Source of the DNA: an uncultured Ruminococcus sp.
GTDB taxonomy: Bacteria; Bacillota; Clostridia; Lachnospirales; Lachnospiraceae
Length of the DNA stretch: 48,387 bases
Reading direction: 5' to 3'
Assembly (NCBI GenBank): GCA_900553885.1
Contig: USFD01000013.1
Coordinates: 1 to 48,387 of the forward strand
Shown here: piece by piece, positions 26,014 to 33,623 of the stretch
Layout: each line of letters opens with the position of its first letter
How positions within the stretch are numbered: the first letter of the stretch is position 1
Made by a program: the position numbers and the translations under genes
Notes under the pieces: generated by a model
Told to the model about the DNA's origin: nothing
The model's database searches: none
What the model saw: only the letters and a program-made list of their open reading frames with translations

Positions 26014-26042
26014 ATACTAACACCGGAATTCTGAATTGTCAA
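26014..26042 (-). promoter_or_regulatory. Promoter of the RpiB-TIM operon
   Basis: TTGACA and TAGTAT on the minus strand, 17 bases apart, with ATTCCGGTG in the spacer and TAATTGACA around the -35 box, all shared with the kdgT promoter. Confidence 0.75.
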
Positions 26043-26113
26043 TTACATAACCCCTGTCACACAGCTGATTTTTTTACACTGCCTCATAACTACAACTCTG
26101 ACTTTTATTTCCA

Positions 26114-26141
26114 CAAAAAAAACAGCGTATACCGCTGTCTT
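26114..26141 (-). terminator. Terminator of the WYL-exonuclease-ThpR transcript
   Basis: Arms ACAGCG and CGCTGT around GTATA, followed by eight Ts on the minus strand, 22 bases after the thpR stop. Confidence 0.75.
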
Positions 26142-26162
26142 TTCTGTAGCCTTATTTTACAT

Positions 26163-26648
26163 TTATAACTCCTTATAATTCACTCTCCCGTTCTTCTGCT
26201 CCGATTTCATAAGTGACGCCTTTTTCACCGTCATCTCTGCCTTCGGCATGTGAAACTGATACGGTTTCTTCGCAGAGACCTTCCGGATCAATGTGATATG
26301 GGGAACAAATTTATCCTTCTCGCAGGGAATCCCCTCCGCAGCCAGAGCAGCTCTCAGATCTCTGACATAGGTTTTCAGTTTCTGATTTCCCTTCACTCCT
26401 GCCCACAGAATATTTCCGAAATTCCCTTTATCCCCCAGACTGATCCGGAATTCCGGAAGAGGAACTTTCCCGATAATCTCCTTTACTTTTCCGGGATTGT
26501 CATATTCTCCGATAAAAGCCAGAGTCATATGCAGATTCCGGGCCGGAATATAATTGCCCTCCACGCCCTGCTTCTTCAGGTCATGCATACAGCCCACCAG
26601 AGCCTTTTCCATCTCAGGAGACAGCTGAATCGCTATAAAAAGTCTCAT
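26163..26648 (-). CDS. thpR: RNA 2',3'-cyclic phosphodiesterase (2H family)
   Basis: A 161-residue 2H-phosphoesterase that opens 2',3'-cyclic phosphate ends of RNA. The two catalytic motifs are visible: HMTL near residue 40 and HITL near residue 122, and the N-terminus MRLFIAIQL is typical. The family usually has about 175-190 residues; this is slightly short but complete. It is the last gene before a strong terminator, in a row with a 3'-5' exonuclease and a WYL regulator, which would fit a small nucleic-acid-processing set. Confidence 0.87.
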   Translation of the reverse strand: MRLFIAIQLSPEMEKALVGCMHDLKKQGVEGNYIPARNLHMTLAFIGEYDNPGKVKEIIGKVPLPEFRISLGDKGNFGNILWAGVKGNQKLKTYVRDLRAALAAEGIPCEKDKFVPHITLIRKVSAKKPYQFHMPKAEMTVKKASLMKSEQKNGRVNYKEL

Positions 26649-26737
26649 GACGCACTCCTCCTTACACGCTTATTATCTTACTTATTTTCCAGTCTGTAAA
26701 CCTGCATTTCCCGGGCAGAGCTTTCTGTTTTGAGGCC

Positions 26738-27400
26738 TTATGCCGTACACGGAAATCCCAGTTTTGCAAACAGATCTCCCATACTGACTTTCAGATGTTC
26801 CGTCGGCTTCGCTGTTTCCCTTTCGTAGTTATGTACCTTGTATTCGGGATCTTTCTCAAGTTTTTCAATAATCTTCGCTGTATTAACCGCATCGTCCAGT
26901 CCGTTATGGAATTTTCCGTCCGGCTCAATATCACAGAGTATCAGAGCTTCGTCCAGTCCGATCTCTCTTGTAAATTCGTACCGGTCCATAAAGACTTTCT
27001 GATAATCAATCCAGCGTTCCTGATCCATAAACTTTCCGATCCGTTCATCTTCGATTTGTTTGCATCGGATTTCTCTTCCGAGCTGCAGAAAATCATTCTC
27101 GCTCCAGGCATATATTTTATACGCGCAGCCTTCAAGCCGGTCCACGATATCCTTCAGTACTTCCGCCAGCCCGGGAGCGTTTTTCAGCTCTTTATTCTGA
27201 ATACCGGTGAGCTCGCCGATATAATGATCCAGGACTCCGTGATCCGGATGAACGTACCGGCTTATCTCTGCTGTCTTCCTGTAATCCTGATCAAGCAGCA
27301 CTGCGCCGATCTGTATAATTTCACTTGCGTATTTATATCCGGAATTCCGATACATCTTCGGAACCTTGCACATTTCCAGATCAATTACCAGATAGTTCAT
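26738..27400 (-). CDS. DEDDh 3'-5' exonuclease (KapD/ERI-1-like)
   Basis: A 220-residue DnaQ-fold exonuclease. ExoI is VIDLEMC (Asp6, Glu8), ExoII lies around YAWSENDFLQLGRE (Asp near 100), and ExoIII is KFHNGLDDAVNTAKI with catalytic His and Asp near 163/168. The EIIQIGAVLLD strand following ExoI is typical of the RNase-T/ERI group. It is 18 bases downstream of the WYL regulator gene, so probably co-transcribed. RNA or single-stranded DNA may be its substrate; I cannot tell from sequence. Confidence 0.86.
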   Translation of the reverse strand: MNYLVIDLEMCKVPKMYRNSGYKYASEIIQIGAVLLDQDYRKTAEISRYVHPDHGVLDHYIGELTGIQNKELKNAPGLAEVLKDIVDRLEGCAYKIYAWSENDFLQLGREIRCKQIEDERIGKFMDQERWIDYQKVFMDRYEFTREIGLDEALILCDIEPDGKFHNGLDDAVNTAKIIEKLEKDPEYKVHNYERETAKPTEHLKVSMGDLFAKLGFPCTA

Positions 27401-27418
27401 ACTCTTTCTCCCCTTCTT

Positions 27419-28411
27419 TTATTTTTTATACTGCCGGATCAGCCGGTCCGTTTCCTCTCTCATCTGTGCTACAACATCCTCCGGCCCGATAATCTTTACC
27501 CCTTCTCCCAGAGAAAAGATCCAGCCAAGGAACTGACTGCTGACATGGACATTTACATTTACCGTAAAATGTTCCTCATCTGCGGGAATCAGCATCACAT
27601 CTTTCCCGAACCGGTCGATAATCACACCTGCCATACGGTTTTCCACAGAAAGTTTTACCTGACGTTCTTTGCCCCCGAACATGCCGAAACTTTTCTTTGT
27701 ATAATCGGCCATGTCCAGCTTCCGGAAATGTTCTTTTCCCTCCCGGGGCTCATCCGACATGCGGATATGCAGCATCTTGTCAACCCGGTAATGTTTGATT
27801 ATACCGGCCTCAGAATCGTATCCCACCAGATAATAATTTTCATCATCCCAGGAAAGTCCCCAGGGACTGATGTGATAATAGGCTCCGTTATGGCGGAGTT
27901 CCATCTGTTTTTTCACATTCCACTGAAAATACTGAAATTTGATTTTCCGGTTTTCCGAAATCGCATTGTGGATTGCGTCTACTGTATAGTAAATACTCTC
28001 GTTCATTGTCTTGATTCTTCCGGAAACATATACCTGGCGCTGCAGCTTTGTGGCCTCGTATCTGCTGACCAGCTTTTCCAGCTTTCTGATCAGGGCGTTT
28101 GTCTTTCTCTCTGTAATAAATTTGGAGGACTGGATCGCGTCTACCAGCAGCTTCATCTCCGGCAGTTCAAAGGGGCGGTTTACAACATGATAATGATATC
28201 CCTTTCCCACAGCTTCCCCTTCCACTTCGATTCCAAGATGCTCCAGATCTCTCAGGTCTTCATACACACTTTTGCGTGCCGCGCTGATTCCCTGCTGTTC
28301 GAGCAAAGAAATAATCTCCTGCATCGTAAGAAAATGTTCGTCGTCTGTATTTTCCAGCATGATCTGTGCCAGACAGTATAATTTAAACTTCTGATTGGAT
28401 CCTTTCGCCAT
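27419..28411 (-). CDS. WYL-domain transcriptional regulator
   Basis: A 330-residue regulator of the DeoR/YafY-like WYL class. The N-terminal winged helix (about 8-75) includes MQEIISLLEQQGISAARKSVYEDLRDLEHLGIEVE (shown in parts), and the WYL sensor domain (about 140-250) includes ISPWGLSWDDENYYLVGYD. A C-terminal WCX-type extension follows. The frame extends to 28480, but GGAGG lies 9 bases before the ATG at 28411. WYL domains often bind nucleic acid or nucleotide ligands and control defence or repair genes. Here the gene leads an exonuclease and ThpR, and its own promoter is bracketed by a 10-bp inverted repeat, suggesting autoregulation. Confidence 0.88.
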   Translation of the reverse strand: MAKGSNQKFKLYCLAQIMLENTDDEHFLTMQEIISLLEQQGISAARKSVYEDLRDLEHLGIEVEGEAVGKGYHYHVVNRPFELPEMKLLVDAIQSSKFITERKTNALIRKLEKLVSRYEATKLQRQVYVSGRIKTMNESIYYTVDAIHNAISENRKIKFQYFQWNVKKQMELRHNGAYYHISPWGLSWDDENYYLVGYDSEAGIIKHYRVDKMLHIRMSDEPREGKEHFRKLDMADYTKKSFGMFGGKERQVKLSVENRMAGVIIDRFGKDVMLIPADEEHFTVNVNVHVSSQFLGWIFSLGEGVKIIGPEDVVAQMREETDRLIRQYKK

Positions 28412-28424
28412 AACAAGCTCCCTC

Positions 28425-28471
28425 CTGTACGATATTCTCAGTATAGCACAGGTAAAGAGATTATCGTACAG
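28425..28471. promoter_or_regulatory. Inverted repeat bracketing the WYL promoter
   Basis: CTGTACGATA at 28425-28434 and TATCGTACAG at 28462-28471 are perfect complements 27 bases apart. The -10-like TATACT and a TTTACC box lie between them. Probable binding sites of the WYL dimer. Confidence 0.6.
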
Positions 28472-28480
28472 AAGGAACAT

Positions 28481-28903
28481 TTATTCTTCCTCTCTTTTTT
28501 CAGTATCCGGATCTTCCGGTGAAGCCGTCAGACAGGCATCCCGGTTTTCCTCATTTCTGTCAGCGGACGGCGGAACATTTTTTTCTGTCTCCTTTCGGCT
28601 GAGCAGACTTTTTTTCCGTAATCTGCATATGACACCCTGAGGCGTTACGATAACCACTTTACCGGACGCCTTGTCTCCGATCTTGTCATACAGACGGCCG
28701 GCGCTCATACTGTCGCCCAGTACTGTATAAGGGCTGTTGGCAACATAACCGATCTTTCCCAGGCCTTCAAGTTTAATAAGAATGGCCTCCTTATCGTACT
28801 CATTGTCCGGTTCCTTTTCCAGTTCGATTTTCATCCCCGGTTCAAGAAATTCTGTCCCAAAATAGTGTTTTGTTCCCGTAAGTGTAAAATATATCTTTGC
28901 CAT
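28481..28903 (-). CDS. HIRAN-domain protein
   Basis: A 140-residue protein. Residues 1-95 form a HIRAN-like beta domain: FTLTGTKHYFGTEF, the KEPDNEYDKEAILI turn and KIGYVANSPYTVL are typical. HIRAN domains bind 3' DNA ends in SWI2/SNF2 and other repair enzymes and can stand alone in bacteria. The last 45 residues are a disordered, acidic and Ser/Asn-rich tail. AGGAGG lies 7 bases before the ATG. It is upstream of the WYL-exonuclease-ThpR genes, in the same orientation but separated by the WYL promoter. A role in recognising stalled or damaged DNA is an inference from the family. Confidence 0.75.
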   Translation of the reverse strand: MAKIYFTLTGTKHYFGTEFLEPGMKIELEKEPDNEYDKEAILIKLEGLGKIGYVANSPYTVLGDSMSAGRLYDKIGDKASGKVVIVTPQGVICRLRKKSLLSRKETEKNVPPSADRNEENRDACLTASPEDPDTEKREEE

Positions 28904-29005
28904 TTTCGTATCCTCCTTCAGTGCACTACCTGTGTCTGAATACAGGATACGGCATAAGGTGTTTCATAAAAAGGACACCATTTTAAACCGGAGCTCCCCG
29001 CGTCC

Positions 29006-30112
29006 TTATCCCTGCGTATGGCTGTTATTAAAATATTCCTCATAAGGTATCTGCCTTACGGTTCCCTCATTCTCAATCTTCAGAAATACGGTCCCCGGTG
29101 TATTCAGTTCAAGCATTCCCTCATACTGTGTTCCGGCTATCTCAAGCCCGATAGGGCAGGAAATATTGGACTGCGCGGTAATATAAAAATCGGAACTTTC
29201 TGACATTATCGAACTTCCCGGCTCATTTCTCCCATCCGGATAAATCGTGAAATTAACCTCTCCGGTAATTTCGTTATACCCTTCATCCAGAAATACAAAT
29301 GTATAAGGGGAGAACTGCCTTGCACTGTCAGATGTTAATGAAATGGTCTGTGTTCTTGTATTTTCCGCGGTTAATGTATCCGCAGAAATTTCCATATTCC
29401 CTGAAAGTTCAAATGGCTGATACCCTTCCACTTTACACCTGAACATATATCTTCCGGAAGGAATATCGCGGAAGACGCAGGAATTTCCTTTCTGCAGCTC
29501 CGTAAAATTATTCACAATTTCATACTCGTTAAACCACGGACTGCCCCCTTCACAGGTCAGTACGGCCTCCTGTATATCGGGATTCTGTATCATCGGTCCT
29601 ATACAGGACAGCAAATCGTTATCTGTATTATATACTTTGATTAATGTATCACGAAATGTAACGGCAACGTCTATAAGGGTATTACTGTTCTCTCTGAGCT
29701 GTTCTGCCTCTTTTTTATTCTCTTCTTCTTTCAGTTCAGCCGCACTTTTATATTCCAGTTCAATTCTGCTTCTGCTTAAAGCAAGATGTCCGGCTTCCGG
29801 ATGCTGGTCGACAACGATCATTTCCTCTGAAAAATCCTCATCGTCCAATGTAAACTCCTGCTCTATAATTTCAGTTCTGGCTTCTTCATATGTATCCCCT
29901 GTCAGGTCCGGAACAACTCTGACAAATACGGAGAGCAGAAGAATCAGAAAAACAGCTGTAAAAAATATAACAACAAATAATTTTACCCCCTTCTTCTCCT
30001 TACTTCTTACAAAGCTAACCAGAGCAGCCAGGTCCGCCGCCGCCGCAATTGCAGTCAGAAGAACATTTACAAATTTGTCGGAATTAAAAATGAACTCAAG
30101 AATCGCCTCCAT
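29006..30112 (-). CDS. Membrane protein with a PASTA domain
   Basis: A 368-residue protein I cannot assign to a known pathway. Hydrophobic helices at about 10-32 and 42-65 anchor it. A PASTA-like module follows (VVPDLTGDTYEEARTEIIEQEF, shown in parts, to about residue 125), then a helical Glu/Lys linker with TLIDVAVTFRD and a C-terminal beta-rich region of about 200 residues (carboxypeptidase-regulatory-like SGRYMFRCKVEGYQPFELSG). PASTA domains in Ser/Thr kinases and penicillin-binding proteins bind muropeptides, so an envelope-facing sensor is plausible. There is no kinase domain. GGAGG precedes the ATG; no partner gene is adjacent. Confidence 0.65.
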   Translation of the reverse strand: MEAILEFIFNSDKFVNVLLTAIAAAADLAALVSFVRSKEKKGVKLFVVIFFTAVFLILLLSVFVRVVPDLTGDTYEEARTEIIEQEFTLDDEDFSEEMIVVDQHPEAGHLALSRSRIELEYKSAAELKEEENKKEAEQLRENSNTLIDVAVTFRDTLIKVYNTDNDLLSCIGPMIQNPDIQEAVLTCEGGSPWFNEYEIVNNFTELQKGNSCVFRDIPSGRYMFRCKVEGYQPFELSGNMEISADTLTAENTRTQTISLTSDSARQFSPYTFVFLDEGYNEITGEVNFTIYPDGRNEPGSSIMSESSDFYITAQSNISCPIGLEIAGTQYEGMLELNTPGTVFLKIENEGTVRQIPYEEYFNNSHTQG

Positions 30113-30408
30113 TCTCTTTCCTCCTCTCCTTTAAAATTTCCCTGAGTATACCAGACTGCCCTTGTTTAATTTTTTTGATGCTTGGTGCAGTTTATATCAG
30201 ATGCTTTTTTTCCGCCTGCTGTTTCTGAATGGTTCCTATTACAGCGCTCACATTCCGGGTGTAATTACCACAAGCGAAATGAGAAATATTGTGGAACAGC
30301 GAAATACATTAAATAAAAGAATAAAAAATTACCCCATGAACAGTATCAAAAGATTTGTTTATTGATAATGTCCATACGGTATTTCTCATGCTTTTATTAT
30401 TTTGATAT

Positions 30409-31116
30409 TTATTTTATCAGACCGTACCAGGCGTTTTCCGGAATAAACGCCCTTCTCAGGCAAGCTGCTTTTTTATATTGATCTAAATGATGATACACAT
30501 TATGAATACTTTCCAAATAAAGAATAAAAGATTTTTTATGCGGATCTTTATTCATATTTTTAATTTTAATATATTCTTCTCTGATCATTTGCCAGCCCTG
30601 TTCGTATTCAAGGATCTCAGCAAGCTTATACTCGGCGTTCTGTGATAAGTTTCTTTCCTCAAATGAATACCTGCCATTTTTCCAGTTTTTTAAATACATA
30701 TATCCTTCATTCGTATCACTGCTGTCCAGGTAATAAATAATGGCCAAATCACAACTACGAATAATTTGGGAATTTTTCTTATCAACAACTTTTATAGTCA
30801 GACACGAAGTGGAATCTTCCGGTTCATTATAAGATGTTCCCTTGATTGCATCAGAAAATGCATTCACAAATTGCTGCTTTAATTTTTTAGGATTCTTCCA
30901 TAAATCAGTCTTTTGAAGTATAAGATTATAATCAAAATCATAACCTCTGTTTCCATTTCTGACTTTCGTCACCAGATGTTTATCCGCGCTCCCAATCAGT
31001 TTATATTGAAAAGTAGTATTATAATTTTTTCTCATAATCTGTTGAGCATGCCTTATGATTTTTTCAACTTCTTTTCTGTAAGGTGCATACTTCCTCTTGC
31101 AAACATATTCGTACAT
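30409..31116 (-). CDS. Nucleotidyltransferase-fold protein, unknown function
   Basis: A 235-residue protein. YKLIGSADKHLVTKVRNGNRGYDFDYNLIL (quoted in two parts: IGSADKHLVTKV and GYDFDYNLIL) has the Gly-Ser plus Asp-x-Asp pattern of nucleotidyltransferase active sites. A third acidic strand, SCDLAIIYYL, follows near residue 115. Similar layouts occur in CD-NTases, MNT toxins and tRNA-type transferases. It is AT-rich relative to the genes on its left and lies just outside the tRNA-Arg repeat, close to the accessory region. The frame runs to 31152, but GAAGG 7 bases before the ATG at 31116 decides the start. There is no adjacent effector, so a CBASS role is not supported. Confidence 0.6.
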   Translation of the reverse strand: MYEYVCKRKYAPYRKEVEKIIRHAQQIMRKNYNTTFQYKLIGSADKHLVTKVRNGNRGYDFDYNLILQKTDLWKNPKKLKQQFVNAFSDAIKGTSYNEPEDSTSCLTIKVVDKKNSQIIRSCDLAIIYYLDSSDTNEGYMYLKNWKNGRYSFEERNLSQNAEYKLAEILEYEQGWQMIREEYIKIKNMNKDPHKKSFILYLESIHNVYHHLDQYKKAACLRRAFIPENAWYGLIK

Positions 31117-31504
31117 AATAATACCTTCTTTCTCTTTTCCCCGTCCGGCCATTTAGAAGAACTAAATCGTATTATTGTACTTATATAGTAATTGAATGTC
31201 AAGCATTTTCGATATCATCCTGAAGTTATATCCTTTAATTAACATCACTTATACATTTTCTTCATTGAAAACACATAAGTAATGAATTATCTTTATAATC
31301 TCAGATTCATAATGAAATATCAGCAGCAATCATACCGCTCTATCACGATAGATATAATTGGCGGCTTAGTTTCCATTGCCATTCCTGCTGAATCGGAAAA
31401 CATTTTCATAACCGGCAGAGCTTATAATCCTCTTAGATTTTATGATCCTGATTCCATAACAAAGAAGCCGGAACCCTCAGATTGAGGATCCCGGCTTTTC
31501 TTCC
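31117..31504. other. Gene-free AT-rich boundary region
   Basis: This stretch contains the promoter side of the nucleotidyltransferase-like gene. Its right end holds a terminator hairpin belonging to the tRNA-Arg fragment. A 67-codon open frame at 31282-31485 shows no family features and no ribosome binding site. The region marks the transition from core to accessory DNA. Confidence 0.5.
31465..31497 (-). terminator. tRNA-Arg-type terminator, left copy
   Basis: AAGCCGG/CCGGCTT arms with an inner CCTCA/TGAGG pairing, then a T-rich stretch on the minus strand, 8 bases past the tRNA 3' end fragment. Confidence 0.7.
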
Positions 31505-31547
31505 ACGTTCCCGAGGTGATTCGAACACCCGACCTACCGCTTAGGAG
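31505..31547 (-). repeat. tRNA-Arg(CCT) 3' fragment, left att-like direct repeat
   Basis: A 43-bp segment identical to 33390-33432. Read on the minus strand it runs from the anticodon loop (CTCCTAA) through a T-arm (GGGTG-TTCGAAT-CACCT) to the acceptor strand CGGGAAC. The 5' half of the tRNA is absent on the right side. This is the typical mark left by integration into a tRNA 3' end. Confidence 0.8.
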
Positions 31548-31708
31548 GTCTTTTCTCTGCTGTCAATCACCGTCAAATTCAGGTCCCGCAAGATAAGGAG
31601 AATCGGCTATCATGCCTGCCTTTGCAGGAATGATATACAATATTCAATTAATCAGACTTACTATCTATACTATACTGTGAAATGGCCGGTTTGTCTACGG
31701 CTTTTCGA

Positions 31709-32863
31709 CTACCGCATCTTTTTCAAAATTTCTTTTTCATTTGCCCTTGCAAAATCACTTAAACGGTAAGATCGAATCCTCGTTTTTACAATAACAGGAA
31801 CTAAAAAACCTTGATTCACGAGTTTTGCGCATCTGTTGATGACTGTCTTGTTCGTCACGCCGATCATTCTGCTGACTTCTATGGGCGTAAATTCATAGAG
31901 CTTCTTCTTTAACAAAAACGCCAGGAACTCCTTTTCCTTTGTATTTAAATAAGAAAAGCTGCCTGCCAGTTCATCTTCTTCTGACGCTTTAGATAACTCG
32001 TAAACTTTTTTTGAATACAACACCATCATTTTCAGGAAATAATTGATCCAGATTTCCGGATTCGGAGGATTATCCCTTCCTGAATAATATAGAGCGGGCA
32101 ATCCCATCTGAAGAGAGGAATAATATTCATCCGGATCATATGCAAAGTATTCTTCCAGAGAACCGATCCCGTTAAATCCATATCCATAATAATCGAGGAT
32201 ATATCCTGACATAAGTCTTGCCGTCCTTCCGTTTCCATCTTCAAAAGGATGGATGGTAACCAGCTGGTAGTGGACGACGGCCGCGATAATCAGCGGATGG
32301 TCATCTGTCGTATTCACATATTCAACAAGTTCATCCAACAGCACCGGAATGTCTGTATATTCGGGTGGAATATATTCCGGCACCCCCGTTTCCGAATCAT
32401 ATACGGCAAATAATACACCCGGGGGCATTGGTCCTCTGAGTCCGATTTTTTCTTTTGATGCTCCCTTTTCCACAATCGCCTGGACTTTAAGGATCATATC
32501 TTTGGATAAATGCTCTTTCTTCTTTAACTTCTCTTCAAGAAAGTTCAAAGCCAGGAAATAATTACGGACTTCCTGTTCCGGTTTCAGGAAATGTTTGTGT
32601 GGATCACTGTCGATCGCTTCATTTGCCTGCTGTTCCGTCAAGGGGTTTCCTTCTATCTTATTTGAAGCATAAGAACTTTTTTTCTTAGAGTTTTTCCTGA
32701 GCCTGTTTTTTGTGACAGCAGGAAGCTCGATCGTACTGAGAGAAAAGCGGTTCTCATCGATCTCTGATATCCGTTTTAATATCTCATTTGTGAGAGTTAC
32801 CCTTATCAATATACCACCCCGCTTTTTAGGAATATTATACCGCATGACAAATGGTTTTTCCAT
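31709..32863 (-). CDS. Fic-family protein (AMPylase/toxin) with C-terminal winged helix
   Basis: A 384-residue Fic protein that probably modifies a target protein with AMP or another nucleotide part. The Fic motif HPFEDGNGRTAR is complete near residues 203-214. An N-terminal inhibitory helix motif SSYASNKIEGN near 63-73 carries the Glu that blocks ATP, so it is an auto-inhibited class II type. A C-terminal winged helix (about 310-380) could bind DNA. The N-terminus is uncertain: no ribosome binding site precedes the ATG at 32863, and a TTG start near 32809 behind GGGGTGG, just before RVTLTNEILKR, is attractive. It is the sole gene between the two tRNA-Arg repeats. Confidence 0.88.
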   Translation of the reverse strand: MEKPFVMRYNIPKKRGGILIRVTLTNEILKRISEIDENRFSLSTIELPAVTKNRLRKNSKKKSSYASNKIEGNPLTEQQANEAIDSDPHKHFLKPEQEVRNYFLALNFLEEKLKKKEHLSKDMILKVQAIVEKGASKEKIGLRGPMPPGVLFAVYDSETGVPEYIPPEYTDIPVLLDELVEYVNTTDDHPLIIAAVVHYQLVTIHPFEDGNGRTARLMSGYILDYYGYGFNGIGSLEEYFAYDPDEYYSSLQMGLPALYYSGRDNPPNPEIWINYFLKMMVLYSKKVYELSKASEEDELAGSFSYLNTKEKEFLAFLLKKKLYEFTPIEVSRMIGVTNKTVINRCAKLVNQGFLVPVIVKTRIRSYRLSDFARANEKEILKKMR

Positions 32864-33389
32864 TAAAATTACACTATTTTTTCACTATTTTTCATTAGCA
32901 TAAAATACGTAATTTATCTTTGATTTTCGACTCCTTCCTATTCCACTTCTTAAAATATTTTCCTTGTATATAATTCAAGATTAATTGTAGTAGATATTAC
33001 TCATTATTTAAATAACAAAGCAATTGAACAGTAAATTCTTCATGATTTGGCAGCTAGCTTTGATTTAGAATAATTTTTTTGAGTTTGTCACCTGTATTTA
33101 ATCTTAAGATTGATGTGTACCGGAAGAGCATCAGAAAGGAGCTTGTATGCTAAACCAAAAATTCAATCAAATTGTTTTTTCATAAGGAAGTCTATGAAGT
33201 ATGATCTCTTCCCGGTGTGCCTCATAAAACTTTCTACTGTACCGGCTTTCCGGTATGCCACATACACATTTCTCGTCTTAGAATAATTTATGATACTGCT
33301 AATCACTGTTAGGTTCTGTGTTCGTTTTTTTCTGAAAATGAAAGAAGCCGAAACTCTTGATTTTTCAAGGAATTTTCGGCTTCTTGTTT
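32864..33389. other. Non-coding AT-rich stretch left of the second tRNA-Arg repeat
   Basis: About 520 bases with no supportable gene. It holds the upstream region of the fic gene, stop-rich AT-rich sequence, and at its right end a tRNA-type terminator. A ribosome-binding-site-like AAAGGAG with a 12-codon frame near 33137-33182 shows nothing recognisable. Confidence 0.5.
33344..33383 (-). terminator. tRNA-Arg-type terminator, second copy
   Basis: GAAGCCGAAA/TTTCGGCTTC arms placed just past the second tRNA 3' fragment. This arrangement matches that at 31465-31497 although the loop sequences differ, suggesting two related attachment regions of different origin. Confidence 0.7.
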
Positions 33390-33432
33390 ACGTTCCCGAG
33401 GTGATTCGAACACCCGACCTACCGCTTAGGAG
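33390..33432 (-). repeat. tRNA-Arg(CCT) 3' fragment, second att-like direct repeat
   Basis: 43 bp identical to 31505-31547. To the right of position 33432 the two copies diverge at once, within the anticodon loop, which locates the likely strand-exchange region. Confidence 0.8.
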
Positions 33433-33623
33433 TTCACTCGAATCCTTGCTTTCACTATCAAAGTAAGTAAAAGAAATGCAAGGAAATCAAGGGTTTTCTA
33501 TCGGTCAATTATCAACTGTATGTAAGCAAAATCAAACGAAATAAAAGGCATTTTTCAGGCTCTCTTTTGCTGGCGATTAGCAGGAAAGTTGAATTTAGGT
33601 GGATGGTTGGCTGTTTGATTCTA

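Noticed and set aside
26795..28381. Long plus-strand frame (528 codons) spanning the exonuclease and WYL genes
   Set aside because: Antisense shadow of two well-supported genes; no start signal or domain.
30162..30365. 67-codon plus-strand frame between the PASTA and nucleotidyltransferase-like genes
   Set aside because: No ribosome binding site, no homology I can see, and it lies in an AT-rich spacer.
30409..31116. CBASS system call for the nucleotidyltransferase-like gene
   Set aside because: No effector, no Cap2/Cap3-type partner, and only a generic NTase motif.
31282..31485. 67-codon plus-strand frame left of the first tRNA-Arg repeat
   Set aside because: It runs into the terminator hairpin, lacks a start signal and shows no family features.
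31505..31547. Functional tRNA-Arg gene
   Set aside because: Only the 3' half from the anticodon loop on is present here and at 33390-33432; D-arm and 5' acceptor strand are missing.
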